Of a stretch of 5,944 nucleotides of DNA, positions 1-5,944 are shown piece after piece. The stretch is from positions 1 through 5,944 of the forward strand of contig JBGPYQ010000215.1 of the NCBI GenBank assembly GCA_041493345.1. Reading direction: 5' to 3'. This stretch comes from VBDM01 sp041493345. GTDB lineage: Bacteria; Pseudomonadota; Gammaproteobacteria; Burkholderiales; SG8-39. A program made the position numbers and the translations under genes. The notes beneath the pieces were generated by a model. The model made no database searches. It was not told the origin of the DNA and saw only the letters and a program-made list of their open reading frames with translations. Positions within the stretch are counted from its first letter, which is position 1, and each line of letters opens with the position of its first letter.

Positions 1-186
1 ATCCTTCCGGCCGAGCAGCGAGAGGTGGTGTTGCTGGTCGCGGTTGAGGAGCTGAGTTACAAAGAAGTGAGCCGGGCCCTCGATATCCCGATCGGTACGG
101 TGATGTCGCGCCTGTCGCGGGCGCGCGAGCGCATGCGACACGTGCTGGGCGGCCAGACGGCGGTGTCCCTGAAAGTCGTGAAGTGA
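1..186 (+). CDS. ECF-family RNA polymerase sigma factor, C-terminal part (partial)
   Basis: This is the last 61 residues of a sigma-70-family factor; its start lies before the window. The visible part is a region 4 DNA-binding domain. It opens with the usual LPAEQREVVLL helix (residues 2-12), then the helix-turn-helix LSYKEVSRALDIPIGTVMSR (about 18-37), whose second helix with the following RLSRARERM segment would contact the -35 promoter element. The domain ends about 15 residues before the stop, which fits the short ECF (group IV) class. Such factors direct RNA polymerase to a small regulon when their anti-sigma factor releases them. The stop codon (TGA, 184-186) overlaps the GTG start of the next gene, an anti-sigma factor, which supports both calls. 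Region 2 is not visible, so the ECF subgroup and target promoter cannot be named. Family call is firm; the specific identity is unknown. Confidence 0.9.
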   Translation: MLPAEQREVVLLVAVEELSYKEVSRALDIPIGTVMSRLSRARERMRHVLGGQTAVSLKVVK

Positions 187-923
187 AGCCGGTGCTGGAA
201 TCCGATCTTCACGCGTACGTGGACGGCGTGCTTTCCGAAAGCGCGCGAGGCGAAATCGAAGCATGGCTTTCCACACACCCCGAGGACGCAGAACGGTTGC
301 GCGCCTATTCAGAGCAGAACGCCATGTTCCGCTCGCTCTACAACCCGGTGCTGGATGAATCGGTACCCGCGGCGCTGCTCGCGGTTCGCCCGGACCGCTG
401 GATTCGCTACGCGATGGCCGCGGCGATTTTTGCGCTCGGCATCGGTCTTGGCTGGGTGATTCGCGGGCTGTCGATTACGCCGCAATTGGTGCCGCTGCCG
501 CTGGCACGGCAGGCGGCGACGGCGCACGCCGTATACTCGCCCGAAGTGCGCCATCCGGTCGAAGTTACGGGCGACCAGGAGGATCATCTGGTCAAATGGC
601 TGTCGAAACGCCTTGGCACCACGCTCAAGGCACCGAAGCTCCTGCCGCTTGGATACGATCTGGTCGGCGGCCGCCTGCTCTCCGGCCCGCAGGGGCCGGT
701 TGCGCACTTCATGTACCAGGATGCGCGCGGCCAGCGCCTGACGCTTTACGTTTCAAGGCAACGGGGCGAGCCGCGGGACACCGCATTTCGGTTCAGTCAG
801 GAGGATCGCGTCGCCGTGTTTTACTGGGTCGACGGCAATTTCGGCTATGCCTTGACCGGCGAAATGAGCAAGGACAATTTGCTCCAGGTCGCCGATGTCG
901 TATACAAGCAGTTGAATCCGTAG
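183..923 (+). CDS. Transmembrane anti-sigma factor (cysteine-free)
   Basis: This 246-residue protein probably binds and inhibits the sigma factor encoded just before it. The N-terminal cytoplasmic part (about 1-70) has the pattern common in proteobacterial anti-sigma factors: an LHAYVDGVL segment at 9-17, a helix with EIEAWLSTHPEDAERLRAY (24-42), then a linker. One membrane helix follows at about 73-93, leaving roughly 150 residues in the periplasm, with a conserved-looking end rich in aromatic residues (FYWVDGNFGYALTGEMS, 213-229). There is no cysteine anywhere, so this is not a zinc-binding (ZAS, HxxxCxxC) redox sensor. The start is GTG at 183, overlapping the sigma stop by 4 bases; I see no good ribosome-binding site before it, so translation is probably coupled to the sigma gene. 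The next Met codon in frame is residue 48, inside the conserved domain, so it is an unlikely start. The signal sensed is unknown. The anti-sigma role rests on gene order plus domain layout. Confidence 0.85.
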   Translation: MKPVLESDLHAYVDGVLSESARGEIEAWLSTHPEDAERLRAYSEQNAMFRSLYNPVLDESVPAALLAVRPDRWIRYAMAAAIFALGIGLGWVIRGLSITPQLVPLPLARQAATAHAVYSPEVRHPVEVTGDQEDHLVKWLSKRLGTTLKAPKLLPLGYDLVGGRLLSGPQGPVAHFMYQDARGQRLTLYVSRQRGEPRDTAFRFSQEDRVAVFYWVDGNFGYALTGEMSKDNLLQVADVVYKQLNP

Positions 924-1096
924 TCGCTGCAACGATCGGGGTTTTGACTCATCCAACCGGACTCGACCAGGCACCGCCGGCAGGTTCTGTTTTCGCAGAG
1001 CTGTGTCACGATTGGCGCGCGAGCGCCGCCTGCCAGCCGGTCTCATTAAGCACCCGCCGCATCCGAGCCGACCGGCGCGCATTGTCCCCGCACGTA
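924..1096. other. Convergent intergenic gap between anti-sigma and RND permease genes
   Basis: These 173 bases separate two convergent genes. No open frame here looks like a gene. Two inverted repeats are visible: a 5-base-pair stem GGCGC/GCGCC closing a GCGA tetraloop (1014-1027), and GCCGGTC/GACCGGC (1036-1042 and 1070-1076). Neither is followed by a run of T on either strand, so neither is a standard intrinsic terminator. Transcription from either side may end by Rho or run into the opposing gene. Confidence 0.6.
1036..1076. repeat. 7-bp inverted repeat with 27-base loop in convergent gap
   Basis: GCCGGTC at 1036-1042 is matched exactly by GACCGGC at 1070-1076. The stem is all but one G-C pairs, and the loop is long (27 bases). 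It lies 21 bases beyond the permease stop codon and 113 bases beyond the anti-sigma stop. It could fold in transcripts from either strand and protect 3' ends, but no T-run follows. In DNA this rich in G+C, a chance match is quite possible. Confidence 0.3.
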
Positions 1097-4000
1097 CTAT
1101 TCGGTCGCGCCAAGCTTTGCAATTCTGCCAGCGCCACGCCTCTGCGCCAGCCATTCCTGGAGGTGCTCGAAGTAGATGTAGATCACCGGCGTGATGTACA
1201 GGGTCAGGAACTGCGACACCATCAGACCACCCACCACCGCCAGGCCGAGCGGCTGGCGCGCATTGGCGCCCGCGCCTATGGCCAGCGCGATCGGCAGCGT
1301 GCCCATCAGGGCGGCGAAGGTGGTCATCATGATCGGCCGGAAGCGGATGATGCAGGCCTCGTGGATCGCCTCCCTCGCGCCCTTGCCCTCCTTGCGCTGG
1401 GCCTCAATGGCGAAGTCGATCATGATGATGGCGTTTTTCTTGACGATGCCGATCAGCATGATGATGCCGACGAAGGCGTACATGTTGAGCTCCATGCCGA
1501 ACAGCCACAGCGTGAACAGCGCGCCCAGACCGGCGGTAGGCAGTCCTGACAGAATGGTGATCGGATGGATGAAGCTCTCGTAGAGCATGCCCAGCACGAG
1601 GTAGATCACGAAGATGGCGATGATCAGCAGGATGCCCATTCCGGCAAGCGAGCTCTGGAATGCCTGCGCCGTGCCCTGGTATCTGCCGGTCAGCGTCGCC
1701 GGGACCTGCAGTTCCTGTACTGCCTTGTTAACGACAGTGATGGCCTCCGACAGCGACAGGCCGGGACGCAGGTCGAAGGCCAGGGTGACCGAGGGCAACT
1801 GGCCCAGGTGGGTGACGGTAAGGGGGCCGACGCCGAAGCTCATTTTGGCGACTGAAGTGAGCGGTACCAGCGCGCCGGTCGTGGAGCGAATGTAGAGCAT
1901 CGAAAGCGCCGAGGGATCGCGCTGGTATTTCGGTTCGAGCTCCAGGATGACCCAGTAGTTATTGGTCGCGGTGTAGATGTTCGACACCTGCTTGGATCCG
2001 AAGGCGCTGTTCAGGGCCGATGAGATCTGCTGGGGCGTGACCCCAACGGAGGAAGCCTTTTCGCGGTCGATTTCCACGGTCACCTGCGGCCGCGTGATCT
2101 GCAGATCGCTGGTGACGTCGATCAGCTCGGGCAGGGTCTTCAGCTTCGCCTCGATGATCGGGGCCCAGCGGTAGAGCAGCTCGGTGCTCGCGCCCTGCAG
2201 CACGTACTGGTAGGGGCTCTTGGTGAGTTGGCCGCCGATGCGTATTATCGGCACGTTCTGCACGAACACCTTCACGCCGACCACGCTTTGGAGTTTCGGC
2301 CGCAGCCCTCTCACCACCTCGTCGGCCGACTCGCGCTGTTTGAAAGGCTTGAGCGAGATGGTGGCACGGCCGATGTTGAGCGAGGGGTTGAAGCCGCTCG
2401 CCCCGATGAAGCCCATGGCCGCCTCGACGTTGGGGTCCGCCTGGACGATGTCCAGCACCTGGCGCTCCGCTGCTGCCATGGCTTCGAAGGAGATGTCCTG
2501 GGGGCCTTCTACGAACAGGAACAGCTGCCCGCTGTCGTCGCTCGGCAGGAAACCCTTGGGCATGCGCATGAACAGTCCCACCGTGGCGACGACGATGACG
2601 AGGAACACCACCATCGTCAGGCGCGCATGATTGATCGCCCAGGTCAGGCTGCGGTCGTAGGCGCTTTTCGTCGTCTCGAACGCCCGTTCACTCAGCATGA
2701 ACACCCGGCCATGCTTTATCTCGCCGTGAGGCCTGAGGATGCGGCTGCACATCATGGGCGTGAGGGTGAGGGAAACGATGCACGAGAGCAGCACCGCGAC
2801 GATGATGACGACCGCGAACTCGTGCAGCAGACGTCCCAGGATGCCGCCCATGAACATCACCGGGATGAACACCGCGATCAGCGAAAGGGTCATCGAGACA
2901 ATGGTGAAGGAGATCTCCTTCGATCCCTCCAGCGTCGCCTGCATCGGGCTCTTGCCCATCTCGATGTGGCGCGAGATGTTCTCCAGCATGACGATGGCGT
3001 CGTCCACGACGAAGCCCACGCACAGGGTGAGCGCCATCAGCGACAGGTTGTCCAGGCTGTAGTCGAATACGTACATCAGGGCGAACGTGCCGACGATGGC
3101 GATCGGCAGCGCGATGCCGGGAATGAGTGTGGCGCGCACGCTGCGCAGGAATACGAAAATCACCAGTACCACCAGCACCAGCGCGACCAGCAGGGTGACT
3201 TCCACGTCCTCCACCGAATTGCGGATGGTGATCGAGCGGTCGAAGAGTATGTCGATGCTGATCCCCGCGGGCACTTCGTTGCGGAAGGTGGGCAGCAACT
3301 TCCTGATTTTGTCGACGACCTCGATGGTATTGGTGCCGGGCTGGCGCTGGACGGCGAGCACGATGCTGCGCTTGTCCTTGTACCAGGCGGCGAGCTTGTC
3401 ATTTTGTACGCCGTCGATGACGCGCCCGACTTCGCTGAGGCGGATGGGCGAGCCATTGCGGTACGCGACGATGATGGACCGGTAAGCCTCGGCCGTGTAG
3501 AGCTGGCCGGTGGCCTGAACGGCGAACACCTGGTCCTTGCCGTAGAGCGTGCCGGTGGGCAGGTTGACGTTGGCGTTGGCCACCGCCGTCTCGACCTCGT
3601 TGATGCCCACGCCGCGCGCGGCAAGCGCGCTGGGATCGACCTGCACCCGCACGGCGTACTTCTGCTGTCCGTTCACCTGGACCTGTGCTACGCCGCTGAT
3701 GGTGGAAATGCGCTGGGCGAGGAAAGTTTCCGCATACTCGTTGACCGTTGACAGCGGCAGCGTGTCCGAGGTGAGGGTGAGCAGGAAGATGGCCAAGTCC
3801 GCTGGATTCACCTTTCGGAACGAAGGCGGCGAGGCCATGTTCGCTGGAAGCTGGCGCGCCGTGGCCGCGATCGCCGAATTCACGTCCTGGGCAGCGGCGT
3901 CGATATCGCGGTCAAGCGAAAACTGAATGGTGATGCTGGAGATCCCCTGGCTGCTGATTGAAGTCATGGAATCGATGCCGGCGATGGTCGAGAACTGCTT

Positions 4001-4210
4001 CTCGAGTACCGTCGCAACGGCCGCGGCCATGGTCTCCGGGTTTGCGCCGGACAGTTCGGCGGTGACCTGGATGGTGGGGAAATCGACGTTGGGCAGCGAA
4101 GAGACGGGAAGCTTCTTGAAACCGGCAATCCCGAAAATCACGATGCCGAGCATGACCAGGACGGTCATGACCGGGCGGCGGATGAACAGTTCGGAGAGGT
4201 TCGCGCCCAT
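1097..4210 (-). CDS. RND multidrug efflux permease, MdtB/MdtC-like (HAE1 family)
   Basis: This inner-membrane proton/drug antiporter has 1037 residues, the usual full length for the family. The layout is standard: membrane helix 1 at about 12-30, a large periplasmic loop, helices 2-6 between about 339 and 486, helix 7 near 532-549, a second large loop, and helices 8-12 between about 856 and 1012. The proton-relay residues are present: the paired Asp403-Asp404 in helix 4 (GFVVDDAIVMLEN), Lys924-Lys925 in helix 10 (GIVKKNAIIMIDFA), and Thr963/Thr964 in helix 11. The segments LPNVDFPTIQV (39-49), VATVLEKQF (65-73), FRKVNPAD (131-138) and SLTLTPMMCSRIL (480-492) resemble MdtB/MdtC rather than AcrB. 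The ATG shares one base with the adaptor stop (TGATG); no clear ribosome-binding site precedes it, so it is probably translated by coupling. The stop is TAG. Only one permease is present, unlike E. coli MdtB+MdtC, so it probably works as a homotrimer. Substrates cannot be deduced. Confidence 0.95.
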   Translation of the reverse strand: MGANLSELFIRRPVMTVLVMLGIVIFGIAGFKKLPVSSLPNVDFPTIQVTAELSGANPETMAAAVATVLEKQFSTIAGIDSMTSISSQGISSITIQFSLDRDIDAAAQDVNSAIAATARQLPANMASPPSFRKVNPADLAIFLLTLTSDTLPLSTVNEYAETFLAQRISTISGVAQVQVNGQQKYAVRVQVDPSALAARGVGINEVETAVANANVNLPTGTLYGKDQVFAVQATGQLYTAEAYRSIIVAYRNGSPIRLSEVGRVIDGVQNDKLAAWYKDKRSIVLAVQRQPGTNTIEVVDKIRKLLPTFRNEVPAGISIDILFDRSITIRNSVEDVEVTLLVALVLVVLVIFVFLRSVRATLIPGIALPIAIVGTFALMYVFDYSLDNLSLMALTLCVGFVVDDAIVMLENISRHIEMGKSPMQATLEGSKEISFTIVSMTLSLIAVFIPVMFMGGILGRLLHEFAVVIIVAVLLSCIVSLTLTPMMCSRILRPHGEIKHGRVFMLSERAFETTKSAYDRSLTWAINHARLTMVVFLVIVVATVGLFMRMPKGFLPSDDSGQLFLFVEGPQDISFEAMAAAERQVLDIVQADPNVEAAMGFIGASGFNPSLNIGRATISLKPFKQRESADEVVRGLRPKLQSVVGVKVFVQNVPIIRIGGQLTKSPYQYVLQGASTELLYRWAPIIEAKLKTLPELIDVTSDLQITRPQVTVEIDREKASSVGVTPQQISSALNSAFGSKQVSNIYTATNNYWVILELEPKYQRDPSALSMLYIRSTTGALVPLTSVAKMSFGVGPLTVTHLGQLPSVTLAFDLRPGLSLSEAITVVNKAVQELQVPATLTGRYQGTAQAFQSSLAGMGILLIIAIFVIYLVLGMLYESFIHPITILSGLPTAGLGALFTLWLFGMELNMYAFVGIIMLIGIVKKNAIIMIDFAIEAQRKEGKGAREAIHEACIIRFRPIMMTTFAALMGTLPIALAIGAGANARQPLGLAVVGGLMVSQFLTLYITPVIYIYFEHLQEWLAQRRGAGRIAKLGATE

Positions 4211-4212
4211 CA
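4208..4212 (-). promoter_or_regulatory. TGATG stop/start overlap coupling adaptor and permease translation
   Basis: On the - strand the adaptor's TGA stop (4212-4210) shares its A with the ATG of the permease (4210-4208). The bases just before it show no AGGAGG-like site within the normal 5-10 base distance; the nearest purine patch (GAAGG) is almost 20 bases upstream. The likely mechanism is reinitiation by the ribosome that has finished the adaptor, which would help keep the two subunits in proportion. The overlap is seen directly; the coupling is inferred. Confidence 0.7.
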
Positions 4213-5373
4213 GGATTTGGCGGCGGATACCTTCACGCCGGGCGCCAGCCGCAACTGGCCGCGTGTGACGATCTGCTCACCATTCTGCAAGCCCTTGGCT
4301 ATGATTACATTGTCGCCGTCCGAGCGCTCTACGGTCACCTTGCGCACCTCGGTGGTCATGTCCTGCTTGACCACGAAAACGTACTGGCCGTCGGGGCCGG
4401 TCTGCACCGCCTGCGCCGGCACCACGATGGCGTCCTTCTGTTCGTAAAGATTGACCTGGACATTGACGAACTGGCCCGGCCACAGAGCGTTGTCCTGATT
4501 CACGAACTGCGCCCGCAGCTTGATGGTGCCGGTGGTGGCGTCGACCGCATTGTCGACGAAGATCAGCTTGCCCGATGCAGCGGCCTTGGCCGAGTTCGGC
4601 GGGCCGGCATCGACCGTGAGCGGCCCTGCCGCCATGTATCTGCGGATGAGCGACAGGTTTTGCTCGGGCACGGCAAAGCTCACGTAGATCGGGTGGACTT
4701 GGTTGAGGATGACAAGCGGGTTGGTGTCGTTCGCTTTGACCAGGTTGCCCATCTGGATCTGGATCTTGCCGGTGAATCCGTCGATCGGCGAGCGAATGGT
4801 GCAGTACTCGAGATTGAGCACGGCATTGTCGAGCGCCGCCTTGCTCGACTGCGCAACGGCCGCTGCCGTTTCGGCATTGGTACGGATCTGGGCGTAAGCC
4901 TCCTTGGAGACGAAATTCTTCTCAAGCAATTCCTGGTAGCGCCGCTCCTGCGAGCGCGCCTGGTCTTTTTGCGCAGTGTCGCGCAAGAAATTGGCCTCGG
5001 CCTGCCGCATCGCCGCTTCGTACGGCCTCGGATCAATCTTGAACAGAACGCTGTTCCTGCGGACTTCCTGGCCTTCCTTGAAATTGACCTCGACGATCTG
5101 CCCGTCAACGCGCGCCTTGACCGAAACGCTGGAAAACGCCTCGACGTTGCCGATCGCCTGCAGCTGGAATGGCACGGTCTGTTGCACAACCGTTACCACC
5201 GATACCGGAATCGCCGCTGGACCTTTGGAAGCCTTGGGCTCGTTTGCTCGAATCTCGGCGCCAAAATAGGCGAATAGAATTACGGCAACAACAAGCAGGC
5301 CAAGGCCGCCGAATATGAAGAATCTCTTGGAGGCCGCAAGTGCCAAAGCGGGCAATTTATTAGTTGAAACCAT
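4210..5373 (-). CDS. RND efflux periplasmic adaptor (membrane fusion protein), MdtA/AcrA-like
   Basis: This 387-residue adaptor would bridge the permease and an outer-membrane channel in the periplasm. The N-terminus has one hydrophobic segment (about 18-38) after a basic start. No cysteine occurs near it, so it is anchored by an uncleaved helix or a signal peptide rather than by lipid. The fold order is normal: beta-barrel/lipoyl strand with GNVEAFSSVSVKARVDGQI (75-93) and FKEGQEVRRNSVLFKIDPRPYE (98-119); an alpha-helical hairpin rich in Ala, Gln and Glu (about 120-185); the second lipoyl half with YCTIRSPIDGFTG (190-202); a barrel with LWPGQFVNVQVNLY (297-310); and a membrane-proximal domain to the C-terminus. 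The start is the ATG at 5373; no good ribosome-binding site sits directly upstream, but the next possible starts would cut into the anchor. The gene runs straight into the permease, so the two form one operon. MdtA-like is the best fit, given its partner. Confidence 0.93.
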   Translation of the reverse strand: MVSTNKLPALALAASKRFFIFGGLGLLVVAVILFAYFGAEIRANEPKASKGPAAIPVSVVTVVQQTVPFQLQAIGNVEAFSSVSVKARVDGQIVEVNFKEGQEVRRNSVLFKIDPRPYEAAMRQAEANFLRDTAQKDQARSQERRYQELLEKNFVSKEAYAQIRTNAETAAAVAQSSKAALDNAVLNLEYCTIRSPIDGFTGKIQIQMGNLVKANDTNPLVILNQVHPIYVSFAVPEQNLSLIRRYMAAGPLTVDAGPPNSAKAAASGKLIFVDNAVDATTGTIKLRAQFVNQDNALWPGQFVNVQVNLYEQKDAIVVPAQAVQTGPDGQYVFVVKQDMTTEVRKVTVERSDGDNVIIAKGLQNGEQIVTRGQLRLAPGVKVSAAKS

Positions 5374-5572
5374 GGGTGTTCGCTAACGATTGCGGGTGCC
5401 GGTGTATTCCACGCCGCTACAAAGTCGTGGGTAAATTCAGGCTCAACGAGCGGCGAGCGATGCTGTTCCTCCTCAAGCGCTCCTCCTGATTCAAGTTTGC
5501 GGCGACGATCTCCCAAATCTATCGATCCCGGGCCGCTGCTGCACCCCGGAATTCTCCGGCAGACGGTCGAAT
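5374..5572. other. Gap between lysA and the efflux operon
   Basis: These 199 bases lie between two same-strand genes. They hold an imperfect direct repeat of a purine-rich motif (5467-5495, - strand) and a small hairpin, CCGGA-ATTC-TCCGG, at 5546-5559, soon after the lysA stop. The hairpin has a 5-base-pair stem and no T-run in the lysA direction, so it is at best a weak terminator. No strong sigma-70 promoter is evident. The gap is long enough to carry a promoter for the efflux operon, but which bases form it cannot be read with confidence. Confidence 0.55.
5467..5495 (-). repeat. Imperfect direct repeat containing two AGGAGG motifs
   Basis: On the - strand, CTTGA (5495-5491) is followed after three bases by AGGAGGA (5487-5481). 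Then CTTGA recurs at 5477-5473 and runs directly into AGGAGGA (5473-5467). The two copies differ mainly by a three-base insertion. Both AGGAGG cores match the consensus ribosome-binding sequence exactly, yet they lie about 94 and 108 bases before the adaptor ATG, too far to serve it. One core is 5 bases before a TTG codon at 5476 that opens a 19-codon frame ending at 5417. Confidence 0.5.
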
Positions 5573-5944
5573 TTACGGCAAAAGGTGCTCCGAAGCAAAA
5601 AGGGACTCGATTTGCTCCCGATCCCGCACTAGATGAACCGCATCCCCATCAATCATGACCTCGGCCGCCCGCGGCCGCGAGTTGTAATTCGAGCTCATGC
5701 TCATGCCGTAGGCACCCGCAGACATGACCGCGAGCAAGTCGCCAGCGGCGATCTCAAGCGCCCGGTCCCGGCCCAGAAAATCGGCCGATTCACAGATCGG
5801 GCCGACGATATCATAGTGCCGAGCCGGCCCTGCGCGCTCCACCACAGGCAGAATATCGTGCCAGGCTTCGTACAACGCCGGCCGCAGCAGATCGTTCATC
5901 GCCGCGTCGGCCACGGCGAAGTTCCTGACGGCGCCGTGTTTGAG
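5573..5944 (-). CDS. lysA: Diaminopimelate decarboxylase, C-terminal part (partial)
   Basis: This is the last 123 residues of LysA, the PLP enzyme that removes CO2 from meso-diaminopimelate to give L-lysine, the final step of bacterial lysine synthesis in the cytoplasm. The full enzyme is about 415-420 residues; the PLP-binding N-terminal barrel lies beyond the right edge. The visible part is the C-terminal beta domain with the family's signatures: DAAMNDLLRPALYEAWH (13-29 of the visible piece), VGPICESADFLGRDR (47-61) and SAGAYGMSMSSNYNSRPRAAEV (75-96). The CES motif (Cys51, Glu52) and the Tyr of GAYG (Tyr79) are conserved active-site residues of the family, the former reaching into the partner subunit's site. 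The frame stays open to the window edge, so the GTG at 5914 is an internal Val, not a start. The stop is TAA. In many Proteobacteria dapF follows lysA; here an efflux operon does instead. Confidence 0.96.
   Translation of the reverse strand, partial: LKHGAVRNFAVADAAMNDLLRPALYEAWHDILPVVERAGPARHYDIVGPICESADFLGRDRALEIAAGDLLAVMSAGAYGMSMSSNYNSRPRAAEVMIDGDAVHLVRDREQIESLFASEHLLP

Noticed and set aside
1014..1027. Stem GGCGC/GCGCC with a GCGA tetraloop as a terminator
   Set aside because: It is short, lacks a T-run on both strands, and such G+C-rich palindromes are common by chance in this DNA.
596..1549. A 317-codon + strand frame crossing the anti-sigma end, the convergent gap and the permease end
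   Set aside because: It is out of frame with the anti-sigma gene and antisense to the permease. The product is low-complexity, rich in Arg, Ala, Asp and His, with no family resemblance.
2228..3751. A 507-codon open frame on the + strand, opposite the permease gene
   Set aside because: It lies wholly antisense to a clearly conserved permease. Its translation is dominated by Asp, His, Arg and Glu, as expected from reading high-GC codons backwards, and contains no recognisable motif.
4680..5189. A 169-codon - strand frame inside the adaptor gene
   Set aside because: It is a shadow of the adaptor in another frame, strongly enriched in Arg and Ser, while the adaptor frame is full length with all its motifs.
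5418..5446. Possible sigma-70 promoter for the efflux operon: TTGAGC, 17 bases, TTTGTA (- strand)
   Set aside because: The -35 box is fair (4 of 6), but the -10 box matches the consensus at only 2 of 6 positions, which is no better than chance.
5280..5516. A 78-codon - strand frame starting with TTG in the lysA-adaptor gap
   Set aside because: It overlaps the adaptor's anchor segment in another frame, has no ribosome-binding site at its TTG, and matches nothing I recognise.
5546..5559. Hairpin CCGGA-ATTC-TCCGG after the lysA stop as a terminator
   Set aside because: The stem is only 5 base pairs and no T-run follows in the lysA direction, so it does not meet the criteria for an intrinsic terminator.

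Overview
The window is high in G+C and almost fully coding, and reads as an ordinary chromosomal segment of a Proteobacterium. I favour Betaproteobacteria, from the style of the diaminopimelate decarboxylase C-terminus and the cysteine-free membrane anti-sigma factor. This is inference from protein style, not a database result. I see no tRNA, rRNA, CRISPR array, insertion sequence or phage gene.

Layout. On the + strand, bases 1-186 hold the end of an ECF-type RNA polymerase sigma factor, cut by the window edge. It overlaps by 4 bases (GTGA) a 246-residue membrane-anchored anti-sigma factor (183-923). A 173-base gap follows, where the two transcription directions converge. On the - strand, read from right to left, come the last 123 residues of diaminopimelate decarboxylase (lysA, 5573-5944, start beyond the window), a 199-base gap, an RND periplasmic adaptor (4210-5373), and an RND inner-membrane permease of the MdtB/MdtC type (1097-4210). 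The adaptor stop and permease start share one base (TGATG).

How the genes work together. The sigma/anti-sigma pair is a typical co-transcribed regulatory switch: the membrane protein holds the sigma factor until a signal releases it. The adaptor and permease form two of the three parts of a proton-driven efflux pump. The permease keeps the expected proton-relay residues. No outer-membrane channel gene lies in the window, so the pump must use one encoded elsewhere. LysA, the last step of lysine synthesis, is a same-strand neighbour with no obvious functional link. No sequence feature ties the sigma pair to the pump; they only meet tail to tail.

I found no convincing new system. The most unusual points are modest: a single-permease MdtABC-like operon without its channel gene, an imperfect direct repeat of a ribosome-binding-like motif between lysA and the adaptor gene, and a convergent gap without a recognisable intrinsic terminator.
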